Positions 1 to 9,786 of a stretch of DNA of 64,000 nt are shown here, in pieces. The notes below the pieces were generated by a model that saw only the letters and a list, made by a program, of their open reading frames with translations, made no database searches and had not been told where the DNA came from. This DNA comes from Dysgonomonas mossii (GTDB lineage: Bacteria; Bacteroidota; Bacteroidia; Bacteroidales; Dysgonomonadaceae): NCBI RefSeq assembly GCF_004569505.1, contig NZ_SPPK01000001.1, positions 496,001 through 560,000 of the forward strand. The letters run 5' to 3'. A program made the translations under genes and the position numbers. Numbering within the stretch: the stretch's first letter is position 1; each line of letters starts with the position of its first letter.

Positions 1-54
1 TTTAAGAATGCCTCTCTGCATATTCAGGGATATTTTTGTATCAATGAAACTTAA
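1..54 (+). CDS. possible 3' end of an upstream gene (17 codons visible)
   Basis: Frame 1 is open from the window edge to a TAA at 52-54, 12 bases before the GH31 start codon. Such a short spacing fits the tail of an upstream PUL gene in the same transcript. The visible residues are too few to assign a family, and an open frame this short may be chance. Confidence 0.3.
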   Translation, partial: FKNASLHIQGYFCINET

Positions 55-66
55 ACCATAATAACC

Positions 67-2901
67 ATGAAAAAAAATCAACTGCTTTTGGTCGGTTTAT
101 TGTCGATGGCTCTATTCATCGGCTGTAAAAGCGGACCATATCAGAGAACGAGTGACGGAATAATTGTAAACCTGAAAACGGACAATGCTTTAGCTACAAA
201 GAACATCAGATTGCAAGTTGTCAATGATGATGTAATCCATGTTTCGGCTACTCCCGGCTATAAGTTTTCTGACAAAAAAAGTCTTATTACCATATATGAT
301 AAAACACAAACAACAGGATGGGATGCTAAAGAGGAAAACGGAAATGTTGTTCTTAAAACAGCATCTACCATTGCTACGGTATCTTTGACTACAGGAGAGG
401 TTACTTTCTCTGATATAAATGGTAATGTGCTTCTAGCTGAAAATAAAGGAGGAGGTAAATCATTTTCTGATATTGAAGTCGAAGGAACAAAAGCATATAC
501 TATGCAGCAAGTCTTTGAATCTCCTGCCGATGAGGCTTTTTATGGACTTGGACAACATCAGGCTGATGAGTTTAACTACAAGGGAAAGAATGAGGTTCTT
601 TTCCAATATAATACAAAAGTGTCTGTTCCGTTTGTTTTATCGAGCAAAAACTATGGGATACTTTGGGATAACTACTCACTGACTAAATTCGGTGATTCTC
701 GTGATTATCTCGACTTGGATCAATTTAAGCTATATGACAAAACAGGAAAAGAAGGTGGGCTGACCGCTACTTATATGGTAAATGCGGATCCAAATAAAGT
801 TTTTGTAGAAAGAGCCGAATCACAGATTGATTACGAAAATCTGGAAACAATAAAGAAGTTTCCTCAAGACTTTCCGTTCTTCAATTCTCGCATCACTTGG
901 GAAGGAGATATAGAGGCAAAGGAAACTGGTAAATATCATTTTATACTTTATTATGCAGGTTATACAACTATATCATTAGATAATGAGGTAATAGTGCCTG
1001 AAAGATGGCGTACGGCATGGAATCCGAATAGCTATAAGTTCACAGTGGATATGAAAGCCGGTGAAAAACGTAAAATAAAACTCGATTGGAAACCCGATGG
1101 CGGTATATCATATATAGGACTTAAAGCTTTGAGCCCGAAATCTCAGGAAGAACAAAACAAGTTGGCTCTTTGGTCAGAGATGGGCGATCAGATCGACTAT
1201 TATTTTATTCGTGGAAACAGTGCCGATGATGTGATTAAAGGATATAGGACTGTTACAGGAAAATCGCAAATTATGCCTAAATGGGCAATGGGATTCTGGC
1301 AAAGCCGCGAAAGATACAAAACTCAGACAGAATTGCTTGGCGTTGTAGATGAATACCGCAAGAGAAATATACCCCTAGATAACATAATATTAGATTGGTC
1401 GTATTGGCCGAAAGATGCATGGGGAAGCCATGATTTTGATACCGAGCGTTTCCCTGATGCAAAAGGAATGATGGATAGCGTACATGCAAAAGATGCACAT
1501 ATTATGATTTCTGTATGGCCTAAATTTTATTATACGACAGATAATTACAAGGCTTTTGACGAAAAAGGATGGATGTTTAACCGTGCTGTAAAAGATAGCA
1601 TCCGCGATTGGATCAGCCCGGGTTACATTGGAGGATTTTATGATGCTTACAGCGAAGGTGCTCGCAAACTATTTTGGGATCAGTTGAACGAAAAGCTATA
1701 TTCTAAAGGTATTGATGCTTGGTGGATGGATGCTTCCGAGCCGGATATTTTATCAAATGCAAGTATACAGTACCGTAAAGAGCTAATGACTCCTACAGCT
1801 TTAGGCCCATCAGTTGAGTACTTTAACGCTTACGCTCTTGTTAATGCACAGGGTATTTATGAAGGTCAGCGTTCTACTAATCCTAACAACCGTGTCTTCT
1901 TGCTTACCCGTTCTGGCTTTGCCGGACTACAACGTTATTCTACAGCTACATGGAGTGGCGATATTGGTACTCGTTGGGAAGATATGAAAGCTCAGATTTC
2001 AGCCGGACTTAATTTTGCTATGTCGGGTATTCCTTATTGGACAATGGATATCGGTGGTTTCTGTGTCGAAAAACGTTATGAAAATGCGAAAGAAGGCTCA
2101 GAAGATATGAAAGAATGGAGAGAGCTGAATGCTCGTTGGTTCCAGTTTGGTGCATTCTGTCCGCTATTCCGTAGTCATGGACAATATCCTTATCGTGAGA
2201 TCTACAATATTGCTCCTGAAGGACATCCTGCATATAATAGCATGGTTCATTACACCAAGCTTCGTTATCAGATGATGCCATACATCTATTCATTGGCCGG
2301 AATGACATACTTCAATGATTATACTATTATGCGTGCTTTGGTAATGGATTTCGGAAAAGATGCAGCTACTCATAATATAAGCGATCAATATATGTTTGGG
2401 CCGAACCTGATGGTTTGTCCGGTATATCAATACAAAGCAACATCCCGTGATGTATATTTCCCTGCCGGTACAAATTGGTACAACTATGATACAGGAGAAT
2501 ATGTTACCGGAGGAAAAAGCATAAAAGTATCTGCACCCTACGAACGTATGCCTCTCTTTGTACAAGAAGGTTCTATTTTGCCTATGGGAAATGATATTCA
2601 GACTACCAAAGAAGCTCAAACAGATCTCACCATAAAAGTATATACAGGTAAAAACGGAGAGTTTACTTTATACGAAGACGAAGGGGTAAACTACAACTAT
2701 GAGAATGGGGCATATTCGACTATTAAGTTCAGTTATGATGAAGCCTCTCAGCAGCTTACTGTCGATGATATTAAAGGCGAATATGCGGGTATGGCTAAAG
2801 ATAGAATATTGAAAGTAGAATGGATTACCAAAGGAAAGAAAAACACAATATCTGAAGTGAAATACTCAGGAAAGAAGATCTCTGTAAAAAGGGCAGAATA
2901 A
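67..2901 (+). CDS. GH31 alpha-xylosidase with PA14 insert (lipoprotein)
   Basis: Predicted to remove alpha-1,6-linked xylose from the non-reducing end of xyloglucan oligosaccharides, releasing xylose for the xylose genes at 14.4-19.7 kb. The N-terminus is a lipoprotein signal (lipobox FIGC). A beta-sandwich region comes next, a PA14-like insert spans roughly residues 247-355, the GH31 barrel follows, and a beta-rich C-terminus ends the protein. The nucleophile motif WWMDASEPD puts the catalytic Asp at about 555. The acid/base motif WSGDIGTRWEDM puts the other Asp at about 632. The 944-residue length and the PA14 insert match alpha-xylosidases of Bacteroides and Cellvibrio xyloglucan loci rather than plain alpha-glucosidases. 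SusC starts 64 bases downstream. Alpha-glucosidase activity cannot be excluded from sequence. Confidence 0.9.
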   Translation: MKKNQLLLVGLLSMALFIGCKSGPYQRTSDGIIVNLKTDNALATKNIRLQVVNDDVIHVSATPGYKFSDKKSLITIYDKTQTTGWDAKEENGNVVLKTASTIATVSLTTGEVTFSDINGNVLLAENKGGGKSFSDIEVEGTKAYTMQQVFESPADEAFYGLGQHQADEFNYKGKNEVLFQYNTKVSVPFVLSSKNYGILWDNYSLTKFGDSRDYLDLDQFKLYDKTGKEGGLTATYMVNADPNKVFVERAESQIDYENLETIKKFPQDFPFFNSRITWEGDIEAKETGKYHFILYYAGYTTISLDNEVIVPERWRTAWNPNSYKFTVDMKAGEKRKIKLDWKPDGGISYIGLKALSPKSQEEQNKLALWSEMGDQIDYYFIRGNSADDVIKGYRTVTGKSQIMPKWAMGFWQSRERYKTQTELLGVVDEYRKRNIPLDNIILDWSYWPKDAWGSHDFDTERFPDAKGMMDSVHAKDAHIMISVWPKFYYTTDNYKAFDEKGWMFNRAVKDSIRDWISPGYIGGFYDAYSEGARKLFWDQLNEKLYSKGIDAWWMDASEPDILSNASIQYRKELMTPTALGPSVEYFNAYALVNAQGIYEGQRSTNPNNRVFLLTRSGFAGLQRYSTATWSGDIGTRWEDMKAQISAGLNFAMSGIPYWTMDIGGFCVEKRYENAKEGSEDMKEWRELNARWFQFGAFCPLFRSHGQYPYREIYNIAPEGHPAYNSMVHYTKLRYQMMPYIYSLAGMTYFNDYTIMRALVMDFGKDAATHNISDQYMFGPNLMVCPVYQYKATSRDVYFPAGTNWYNYDTGEYVTGGKSIKVSAPYERMPLFVQEGSILPMGNDIQTTKEAQTDLTIKVYTGKNGEFTLYEDEGVNYNYENGAYSTIKFSYDEASQQLTVDDIKGEYAGMAKDRILKVEWITKGKKNTISEVKYSGKKISVKRAE

Positions 2902-2965
2902 AGCAGAATTATTGTTATTACATAAATCACTTTTAGTTCAGATTCACTAATACTATTAAAAAACC

Positions 2966-5900
2966 ATGAATGAGAAAATGACTAGATTTTTTCGGCAAAC
3001 AAGTTGCATTTGTTTGCGGAGGGTATATCTGATGCTTATTATCAGCTTACTCTCAGTTGCTGCGCTTTATGCACAGTCAGTACGTGGAATATCGGGAACC
3101 GTAACCTCAGATGGCGAACCTCTTATTGGCGCCTCTGTTGTAGAAAAAGGTACAACAAATGGTACCTTGACTGATGTTGACGGAAAGTTTACCTTAAGTG
3201 TGAAAGAAAATGCGACGATCGAAGTGTCCTATATTGGATTCACTTCTAAAACGTTTGCAGTTGGGCAACAAACAGTATTCAACGTAGAGTTGAAAGAAGA
3301 AGCCAATGTGTTGAATGAAGTTGTAGCCATAGGTTATGGTGTTCAGAAGAAAAAGCTGAATACAGGTGCTACGTTACAAGTAAAAGGCGATGAGGTAGCT
3401 AAATTAAACACTACTAATCCTCTTCAGGCTCTTCAGGGGCAAGCTCCGGGAGTACAGATTTCTTCTACGTCCGGACAACCGGGTGCAGATATGAAAGTTA
3501 CTATACGTGGACTTGGTACAGTAGGAAATTCAGGGCCGCTTTATATTATCGATGGAATTGAAGGAGATATCAGTGTATTGAATGCCGCAGATATTCAATC
3601 TATCGATGTTTTGAAAGATGCTGCTTCTGCTGCCATATATGGTGCTCAGGCTGCAAATGGTGTTATTTTAGTAACTACAAAACAAGGATCGAAAGGAAAA
3701 GGACAAGTTTCTTTTGATGCATATTATGGGGTGCAGAATGTTGCACGTAAAGCCAAAATGCTCAACGCCAATGAATATATGGCAATAATGAATGAGCAAG
3801 CATTAAATTCGGGATCGGCTTTGTTTGACTTTGATTCGATGGGTACTCTTGCCAATACAAACTGGATTAACCAAATGTTTAAAGATGATGCTAAAACTGA
3901 AAACTATTCGTTGAATGTGAATGGTGGTCCAGAGGCTTCTCGATATGCCCTTTCATTGAATTATACGTCTCAAGAAGGTGTCGTTGGAGGTAAAGATGTC
4001 TCTAATTATGAACGTTATGGTTTCCGTATCAATACAGAGCATAAGTTATATAAGGAGATATTGACGGTGGGGCAGCACTTAAACTTTAACTATATCAAAA
4101 ATAGAGGTATAAGTGTTGGAAACCAATATAATAATACTTTACGTGGAGCTTTTACCACATCTCCTTTGTCACCTGTATATAGCGATAATAATATCTATGA
4201 CAGTCCGTATAATGATACAAGCAACTCTCCATGGTATAATGGAGATAGTAATCCATACGGTTTAATGATGACTAACTCTAACAATAAGAATGATTCTCAA
4301 AAATTGATGGCTGATGTATATGCAGAATTAGAACCAGTTAAAAACCTTAAGTTAAGATCAGTATTCGGTATTAATTATTATGCATCCGAATATCGCAGTT
4401 TCGAGCCATTCTACCAGTTCTCTGTATATACTTATAATAAAGATCATACGACTACATTACAGAATATGAGTAAAGGTCATACGCTGACTTGGACTAATAC
4501 AGCAGGTTATGATTTTACTTTGGCCGATGATCATGCCATCAATGCTTTAGTCGGTATGGAGGCAACACGTTATCAGGGAACATTCCTTTCTGGATCTAAC
4601 TGGAATCTATTATCTCAGTTTAATGATTTCTCCCATGCATACTTGGATAATACAACAGGACAGGCCCATTTGGATAGTGATGGCAATGTTGTAGAAACAA
4701 GAAATGTAGGAGGTAGGCCTGAACACGATTATCGTCGTGTGTCTTATTTCGGACGTGTTGGCTACAACTATAAAGAGAAGTACATGTTCAATGCAACTTT
4801 GCGAGCTGATGGTTCATCCAAGTTTGCAAAAGGTAACAGATGGGGATACTTCCCTTCGTTCTCTGCAGGATGGGTGATTACAAATGAAGACTTTATGCAA
4901 AGTATGGTAGAGAGCCGAACTTTAGATTTTCTGAAACTTCGTTTAAGTTGGGGACAGGTTGGTAACCAAAATATTAGTGATGATCAATATCTTGCACCAA
5001 TAAATACTTCTACAGCTTATACAAGTAGCGATCCCGCTGCATATTACAATTTCGGAACAAACAAAACAAACGTTGCCGGTGCTTATCCAAGCCGTTTGTC
5101 TAACCAAAACGTTAAGTGGGAGACTTCAGAACAGCTCAATATTGGGTTTGATGCCTATATGTTAAAAAATAGATTAGGAATCAATGCTGATTTTTACACA
5201 AAGAAAACAAAAGATTGGCTGGTTGTAGCTCCTATATTGGCTACTGCGGGAGCCGGAGCTCCATATATAAATGGTGGTGATGTAAAAAACACAGGCATTG
5301 AACTTGGCTTAACATGGAGAGATAATATCGGTCAAGTAAACTATAATATAGGCGTAAACGGATCTTATAATAAGAATAAAGTAGGTAATATCCCAACAGA
5401 TGATGGCATAATTCATGGTCTCACAGGAATGCTTTATGATAACTCAGAGGAGTTTTACAGAGCTCAAAATGGTTATGCAATTGGTTATTTCTGGGGTTAT
5501 AAAACCGCTGGGGTATTCCAAAGTGAGGAAGATATCGAGGCTTGGAAAGCTGCCGGTAATGGTATTCTACAGGCTGACGTAAAACCGGGAGATGTTAAGT
5601 ATGTTGATCTCGATAAAAATGGAAAAATAGACGCTACAGACAAAACCGATTTGGGAAATGGTATGCCTGATTTCTCTTTTGGATTTAATATCGGATTCGA
5701 ATATAAAGGATTTGATTTCAATCTGAATGCGAATGGAGTAATGGGCAATAAGATTGTTCAATCCTATCGTAACCATACCAACAAACAGGCCAACTATACA
5801 ACTGCAATCCTTAATCGTTGGACAGGTGAAGGTACTTCAAACAAAATTCCTCGTGTAACAGAGACAAATATAAACTGGCAATTCTCTGACCTGTATCTGC

Positions 5901-6145
5901 AAGATGGTGATTTCTTACGTATAAGCAATATAAGTATTGGTTATGATTTTGCGAAACTAATCAACCTGAAATGCATCAGCCAGTGTCGTCTGTATGCATC
6001 AGTACAAAATGCATTCACATTTACTAAATATGATGGAATGGATCCGGAGATCGGTTATGGTACATCAGACTGGGTGTCAGGAATAGACTTAGGTTATTAT
6101 CCTCGCCCGAGGACTTATTTATTCGGTGTGAACCTTAAATTTTAA
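2966..6145 (+). CDS. susC: SusC/RagA-family TonB-dependent outer membrane transporter (PUL 1)
   Basis: Imports oligosaccharides across the outer membrane with TonB energy, as the barrel partner of the SusD lipoprotein encoded 21 bases downstream. Visible parts are a signal peptide ending near LYAQ, a carboxypeptidase-regulatory-like beta-sandwich (about residues 40-120, with the PLIGASVVEKGT-type start), the plug domain (about 130-240, with the MKVTIRGLGT and YIIDGI motifs) and a long barrel ending in LFGVNLKF. The length of 1059 residues is normal. ATG 2978 is a possible alternative start and gives a more usual signal peptide. The cargo is inferred from the flanking GH31, GH5 and GH2 enzymes to be xyloglucan oligosaccharides. 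Confidence 0.95.
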   Translation: MNEKMTRFFRQTSCICLRRVYLMLIISLLSVAALYAQSVRGISGTVTSDGEPLIGASVVEKGTTNGTLTDVDGKFTLSVKENATIEVSYIGFTSKTFAVGQQTVFNVELKEEANVLNEVVAIGYGVQKKKLNTGATLQVKGDEVAKLNTTNPLQALQGQAPGVQISSTSGQPGADMKVTIRGLGTVGNSGPLYIIDGIEGDISVLNAADIQSIDVLKDAASAAIYGAQAANGVILVTTKQGSKGKGQVSFDAYYGVQNVARKAKMLNANEYMAIMNEQALNSGSALFDFDSMGTLANTNWINQMFKDDAKTENYSLNVNGGPEASRYALSLNYTSQEGVVGGKDVSNYERYGFRINTEHKLYKEILTVGQHLNFNYIKNRGISVGNQYNNTLRGAFTTSPLSPVYSDNNIYDSPYNDTSNSPWYNGDSNPYGLMMTNSNNKNDSQKLMADVYAELEPVKNLKLRSVFGINYYASEYRSFEPFYQFSVYTYNKDHTTTLQNMSKGHTLTWTNTAGYDFTLADDHAINALVGMEATRYQGTFLSGSNWNLLSQFNDFSHAYLDNTTGQAHLDSDGNVVETRNVGGRPEHDYRRVSYFGRVGYNYKEKYMFNATLRADGSSKFAKGNRWGYFPSFSAGWVITNEDFMQSMVESRTLDFLKLRLSWGQVGNQNISDDQYLAPINTSTAYTSSDPAAYYNFGTNKTNVAGAYPSRLSNQNVKWETSEQLNIGFDAYMLKNRLGINADFYTKKTKDWLVVAPILATAGAGAPYINGGDVKNTGIELGLTWRDNIGQVNYNIGVNGSYNKNKVGNIPTDDGIIHGLTGMLYDNSEEFYRAQNGYAIGYFWGYKTAGVFQSEEDIEAWKAAGNGILQADVKPGDVKYVDLDKNGKIDATDKTDLGNGMPDFSFGFNIGFEYKGFDFNLNANGVMGNKIVQSYRNHTNKQANYTTAILNRWTGEGTSNKIPRVTETNINWQFSDLYLQDGDFLRISNISIGYDFAKLINLKCISQCRLYASVQNAFTFTKYDGMDPEIGYGTSDWVSGIDLGYYPRPRTYLFGVNLKF

Positions 6146-6166
6146 CCATTAAACGAGATATAAACT

Positions 6167-7783
6167 ATGAATAAGTTTAAACATATATTAGTAGCAGTAG
6201 CTGTAAGTATGGGACTATTCTCCTGTTCTGATAGTTATCTTGATACAGAATCTAAAACAAATCTGACTGATGGCAGTTTTTATAAGACTGTCGCAGATAT
6301 GGAAATGGCATTGATCGGTTGCTATGACGGATACCAGCGTACTACTTCTGATGGAGGGGTTGCGCATTATGTTACCTCAGAACTTCTATCTGATAATTGT
6401 TTTGGCGGAACCGGTAATACTGACGGACGTGCTTATCAGGCTTTAGACCGCTTCGATATTACACAATCGCCTTCTGATAATAATATATTCAACCAGACTT
6501 GGATAAGCTATTATGCAGGTATCTTTCGTTGCAATACGTTATTGACTAAGATGGAGGCTTCAGATTGGAGCGATCAGGCAGCAACAGTAAACCGCATCGC
6601 AGGCGAAGCTCGCTTCATTAGAGCTCTTTTGTATTTCGATCTTGTTCGTTTGTTTGAGCGTGTTCCTCTTCTGACTGCACCAACAACCGATAATGTACCT
6701 CAGGCTGATCCTACCGATACATACAAGCTGATCGTTGAAGATTTGAAGTTTGCTGCAGCTAATATTCCTGCCGATGCTTATCCTAAAGCTAAAGCTAGTG
6801 AGAATGACGGTCGTGTAACCAGTTTTGCTGCAAAAGCTTTATTGGCTCGTGTATATTTATTCTATACAGGTTATTATGCTAAAGATGATTTGGGTGTAAC
6901 CAAGGCTGAGGTATTAGCCGGATTGGAAGATATTGTTGATAGTGGAGAGTTTGATCTATTGCCCACATATAAAGAAATGTGGCCTGCAGCAAGCTATATA
7001 CCGAATGCTGACGATAATAAATTAGATAAATCGGGGTATGCAGGAGCAGGAAATGTAGAGGTAATTTTTGCAGAAAAATTCAATAATACATCCGACTATA
7101 ACGGTATGGTAGATGGAAACCGTTGGTTGGTTATGTTGGGAATGCGTAATACAAACTGGTCGCCTTATGGCAAGGGCTGGGGAGCGTGTACTGTAAATCC
7201 TAAATTAGTGAATGCGTTTGCTGCTAACGACCAAAGAAAGACAGCATCAATAATTGACATAGCTAAAGAAGGAATTGAAGCTAAGTATGATAAGAAAGAC
7301 CAACGCGAGTATACCGGATATTCAAATAAGAAATATACGCCAACAGCTTTGCCTGATGGTACTTCTGATACCGGAGGTGATAATGACTTTCAGATTTCTC
7401 AAGATCAGGATTATATTATTATACGCTATGCGGATGTGCTATTAATGGCTGCCGAATTGGGGTCAAATAATGCACAAAATTATTATGACCAAGTGCGTAA
7501 GCGTGCAGGACTTACAACTAAGACAGTCTCTCAGGCTAACATTCTGGAAGAGCGTCGTTTCGAATTTGCATTCGAAGGCCTTCGTTATTGGGACTTACTT
7601 CGTCAGGGGCTTGATGTTGCTGCTTCTACTATCGCCCAGTCACAAAAAGTATTGAGTGGCAATGCAGAAGATGAAGTTGTAATCACTGCTGAGAATATTA
7701 AGAAAACAAGAGGTTTCATGCAGATACCGAATACTCAGATTACATTATCTAAGAATGTTCTTACTCAAAATGCAGGTTGGTAA
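6167..7783 (+). CDS. susD: SusD/RagB-family surface glycan-binding lipoprotein (PUL 1)
   Basis: Surface lipoprotein that caps the SusC barrel and hands it oligosaccharides. It has a lipoprotein signal (LFSC, Cys at about 20). It has the usual SusD architecture of an N-terminal TPR-like helical half (GEARFIRALLYFDLVRLF) and a C-terminal RagB/SusD part (YADVLLMAAE, ERRFEFAFEGLRYWDLLR). At 538 residues it is typical. It lies between susC and the SGBP-like gene, so it is almost certainly translated from the same mRNA. Confidence 0.95.
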   Translation: MNKFKHILVAVAVSMGLFSCSDSYLDTESKTNLTDGSFYKTVADMEMALIGCYDGYQRTTSDGGVAHYVTSELLSDNCFGGTGNTDGRAYQALDRFDITQSPSDNNIFNQTWISYYAGIFRCNTLLTKMEASDWSDQAATVNRIAGEARFIRALLYFDLVRLFERVPLLTAPTTDNVPQADPTDTYKLIVEDLKFAAANIPADAYPKAKASENDGRVTSFAAKALLARVYLFYTGYYAKDDLGVTKAEVLAGLEDIVDSGEFDLLPTYKEMWPAASYIPNADDNKLDKSGYAGAGNVEVIFAEKFNNTSDYNGMVDGNRWLVMLGMRNTNWSPYGKGWGACTVNPKLVNAFAANDQRKTASIIDIAKEGIEAKYDKKDQREYTGYSNKKYTPTALPDGTSDTGGDNDFQISQDQDYIIIRYADVLLMAAELGSNNAQNYYDQVRKRAGLTTKTVSQANILEERRFEFAFEGLRYWDLLRQGLDVAASTIAQSQKVLSGNAEDEVVITAENIKKTRGFMQIPNTQITLSKNVLTQNAGW

Positions 7784-7802
7784 CAAACAAAAACTAATAA
7801 TT

Positions 7803-9677
7803 ATGAAGAAACTGATTAATATATTTACATTATTCGCTCTTTTTGCGATGATGTTTGTTTCTTGCTCTCCTGATGATTATAGTTTAGGAAGTAAGAATGT
7901 AAAAGCAGAAGATTTGGTTGAAGGTATAGCTTTCAAGATTGAACACGATGCTTCAAACCCAAATATTATCTATCTGACAAGTTTGATGGGAAATGGTTAT
8001 ACTCCACTATGGAATCATCCTCAGGGACGTAGCCAGAAACAAAAAGTGACGTTGAAAATGCCTTTCCCAGGTACTTACAATGTAAGATTCGGGGTAGAAA
8101 CACCCGGAGGAATTGTATATGGAGAACCTGTTACTTTTACGGTTGATGATTTTTATGCAGACTTTGTAAATGACGATGTGTGGACTATGATCTCGGGAGG
8201 AGTAGGTAAATCCAAAACATGGTACCTAGACCTTGATGCCGAAGGTGTTAGTCGTCATTTCTTAGCTCCGATGTATTTCTTCACAGGTACATATAACTGG
8301 GATGCCCTTCACACAGCTTCAGGAGATAATTATCTTGATGCAGATGCATGGGATTGGAAAAAAGCTATCACACCTCTTGCCGGAGACGATGGTAATGCTT
8401 TATGGTATTGGCTTGCAGACTGGCCGGGTAATAAATGGATGTGTGATGCAGCTGACTTTGGAACAATGACATTCGACCTGATTGGCGGTGCAAATGTTAA
8501 AGTAGATCAACAGGCTTATGGCTTAGGGTCTTACAATGGTTCATATATGGTTAATGTAGATGAACATACTATTGCCTTTACCGATGCTTATCCTGTAAAT
8601 GTAACTAGCAGAAATGGAGAAGTATTGGCAGCTACCGAATTCAGGATATTATATTTGTCGGAAGACTTTATGCAGATCATGCTTGTTCCGTCGGGCACAT
8701 GTTTCAACTATATTTCTAAGGAATATAAAGATAATTGGGTTGCAGGAGATCCGGAACCTCCGTATAATGGAAATGCAAATGATGATTTAACATCGACATT
8801 TACAAAGAAATGGAAGTTGTCTGTTAATACTCCATATAACTGGACTGGTCTGGATGGTACATTCCTTAATAATTGGAGTTCTTCGGCTGACTATTCTGTT
8901 GCAGGCTATCCATACAATAAGAGTATGATTGATAATATTTCTTTGTCGATGACAAAAACAGGAGAGAAAACCGGAAGCTACATACTTACCGATGGCACAG
9001 CTAAAGAAATAAAAGGTACATATAAGACTGATGCTAATAACAATATCATTTTTGATACAGACATAAGTTTTGCTATTTCTGGGTCACAGATGTTATCTAC
9101 AACAGGGGATAAAGCTTTAAGAATTATTCGTTCAGAAAAAGATGAATCAGGAGAATTATCAGGCTTATGGTTAGGTAGACGTGACAATACCGATGCTAAA
9201 TACATGGTATATCATTTTGAACTAATGAAAGCAGCATCAGAAGATGAGGGTACTAGTATGACTATTGATCAATCTAAGATAGTTCATGGGGATCTTGAGT
9301 CTAACGGGAATCTAAGGATTGAAATTTATAATGCATACGGAAGTACTGCAGCCAGTCCTCCTGTGAAGCCTTCGGATTTTATTTTTGATAAGAGTATTTC
9401 TGTTACTTTCACGCTTGGTGGGGTTACCTTAAAAGCAGGAGCAATTGGAAGTTACAAAGCTGCTTTGTCTTTTGCCGATGGTGATTGGTCTGCTCAATAC
9501 TGGGGTGGGGGATCAGGTGATACGAATGTTTCTGGAAATGGGACGTATACTGTATGGTGTGCTCCCGGAGTATCTGATGGACTGATGGTTTTCACTGTTG
9601 ATGTGAAAGATTTGGCTAACGATATTGTCGACTTAAGTGCTGTTACTGTTAAAGTCGATAAAATAACAATAAAATAA
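7803..9677 (+). CDS. probable surface glycan-binding lipoprotein (SGBP-like, PUL 1)
   Basis: Sits in the third position after susC and susD, where Bacteroidota PULs usually encode an additional glycan-binding lipoprotein. I place the start at ATG 7803 because it gives a clean lipoprotein signal (FVSC) and lies 19 bases after the susD stop. An in-frame codon at 7755 would overlap susD without a signal peptide. The 624-residue product has a PKD/Ig-like N-terminal part, then an aromatic-rich region starting near KTWYLDLDA, then a beta-rich C-terminal half. There are no glycosidase catalytic motifs I recognise. Exact fold and ligand are unknown; a xyloglucan or beta-glucan ligand is inferred from the neighbours. 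Confidence 0.75.
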   Translation: MKKLINIFTLFALFAMMFVSCSPDDYSLGSKNVKAEDLVEGIAFKIEHDASNPNIIYLTSLMGNGYTPLWNHPQGRSQKQKVTLKMPFPGTYNVRFGVETPGGIVYGEPVTFTVDDFYADFVNDDVWTMISGGVGKSKTWYLDLDAEGVSRHFLAPMYFFTGTYNWDALHTASGDNYLDADAWDWKKAITPLAGDDGNALWYWLADWPGNKWMCDAADFGTMTFDLIGGANVKVDQQAYGLGSYNGSYMVNVDEHTIAFTDAYPVNVTSRNGEVLAATEFRILYLSEDFMQIMLVPSGTCFNYISKEYKDNWVAGDPEPPYNGNANDDLTSTFTKKWKLSVNTPYNWTGLDGTFLNNWSSSADYSVAGYPYNKSMIDNISLSMTKTGEKTGSYILTDGTAKEIKGTYKTDANNNIIFDTDISFAISGSQMLSTTGDKALRIIRSEKDESGELSGLWLGRRDNTDAKYMVYHFELMKAASEDEGTSMTIDQSKIVHGDLESNGNLRIEIYNAYGSTAASPPVKPSDFIFDKSISVTFTLGGVTLKAGAIGSYKAALSFADGDWSAQYWGGGSGDTNVSGNGTYTVWCAPGVSDGLMVFTVDVKDLANDIVDLSAVTVKVDKITIK

Positions 9678-9685
9678 ATATCTAA

Positions 9686-9730
9686 GGATCTGGATAATAA
9701 AAAATATTGTCCAGATTCTTATTATTATTA
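9686..9730 (+). terminator. rho-independent terminator after the SGBP-like gene
   Basis: A 14-bp stem with two G-T wobbles (arms 9686-9699 and 9705-9718) closes an AAAAA loop and is followed by a T-rich run. It begins 9 bases after the stop codon and separates the susCD-SGBP part of the PUL from the GH5 gene. Confidence 0.7.
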
Positions 9731-9786
9731 AAACAGGGAATTAGGCTGATCATTATTGATAGCTTATTTTCTATTATAAAAAAGGT

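Noticed and set aside
7755..7802. Upstream start for the SGBP-like gene overlapping susD
   Set aside because: It adds 16 residues before the lipoprotein signal and overlaps the susD end; ATG 7803 gives a proper lipobox.
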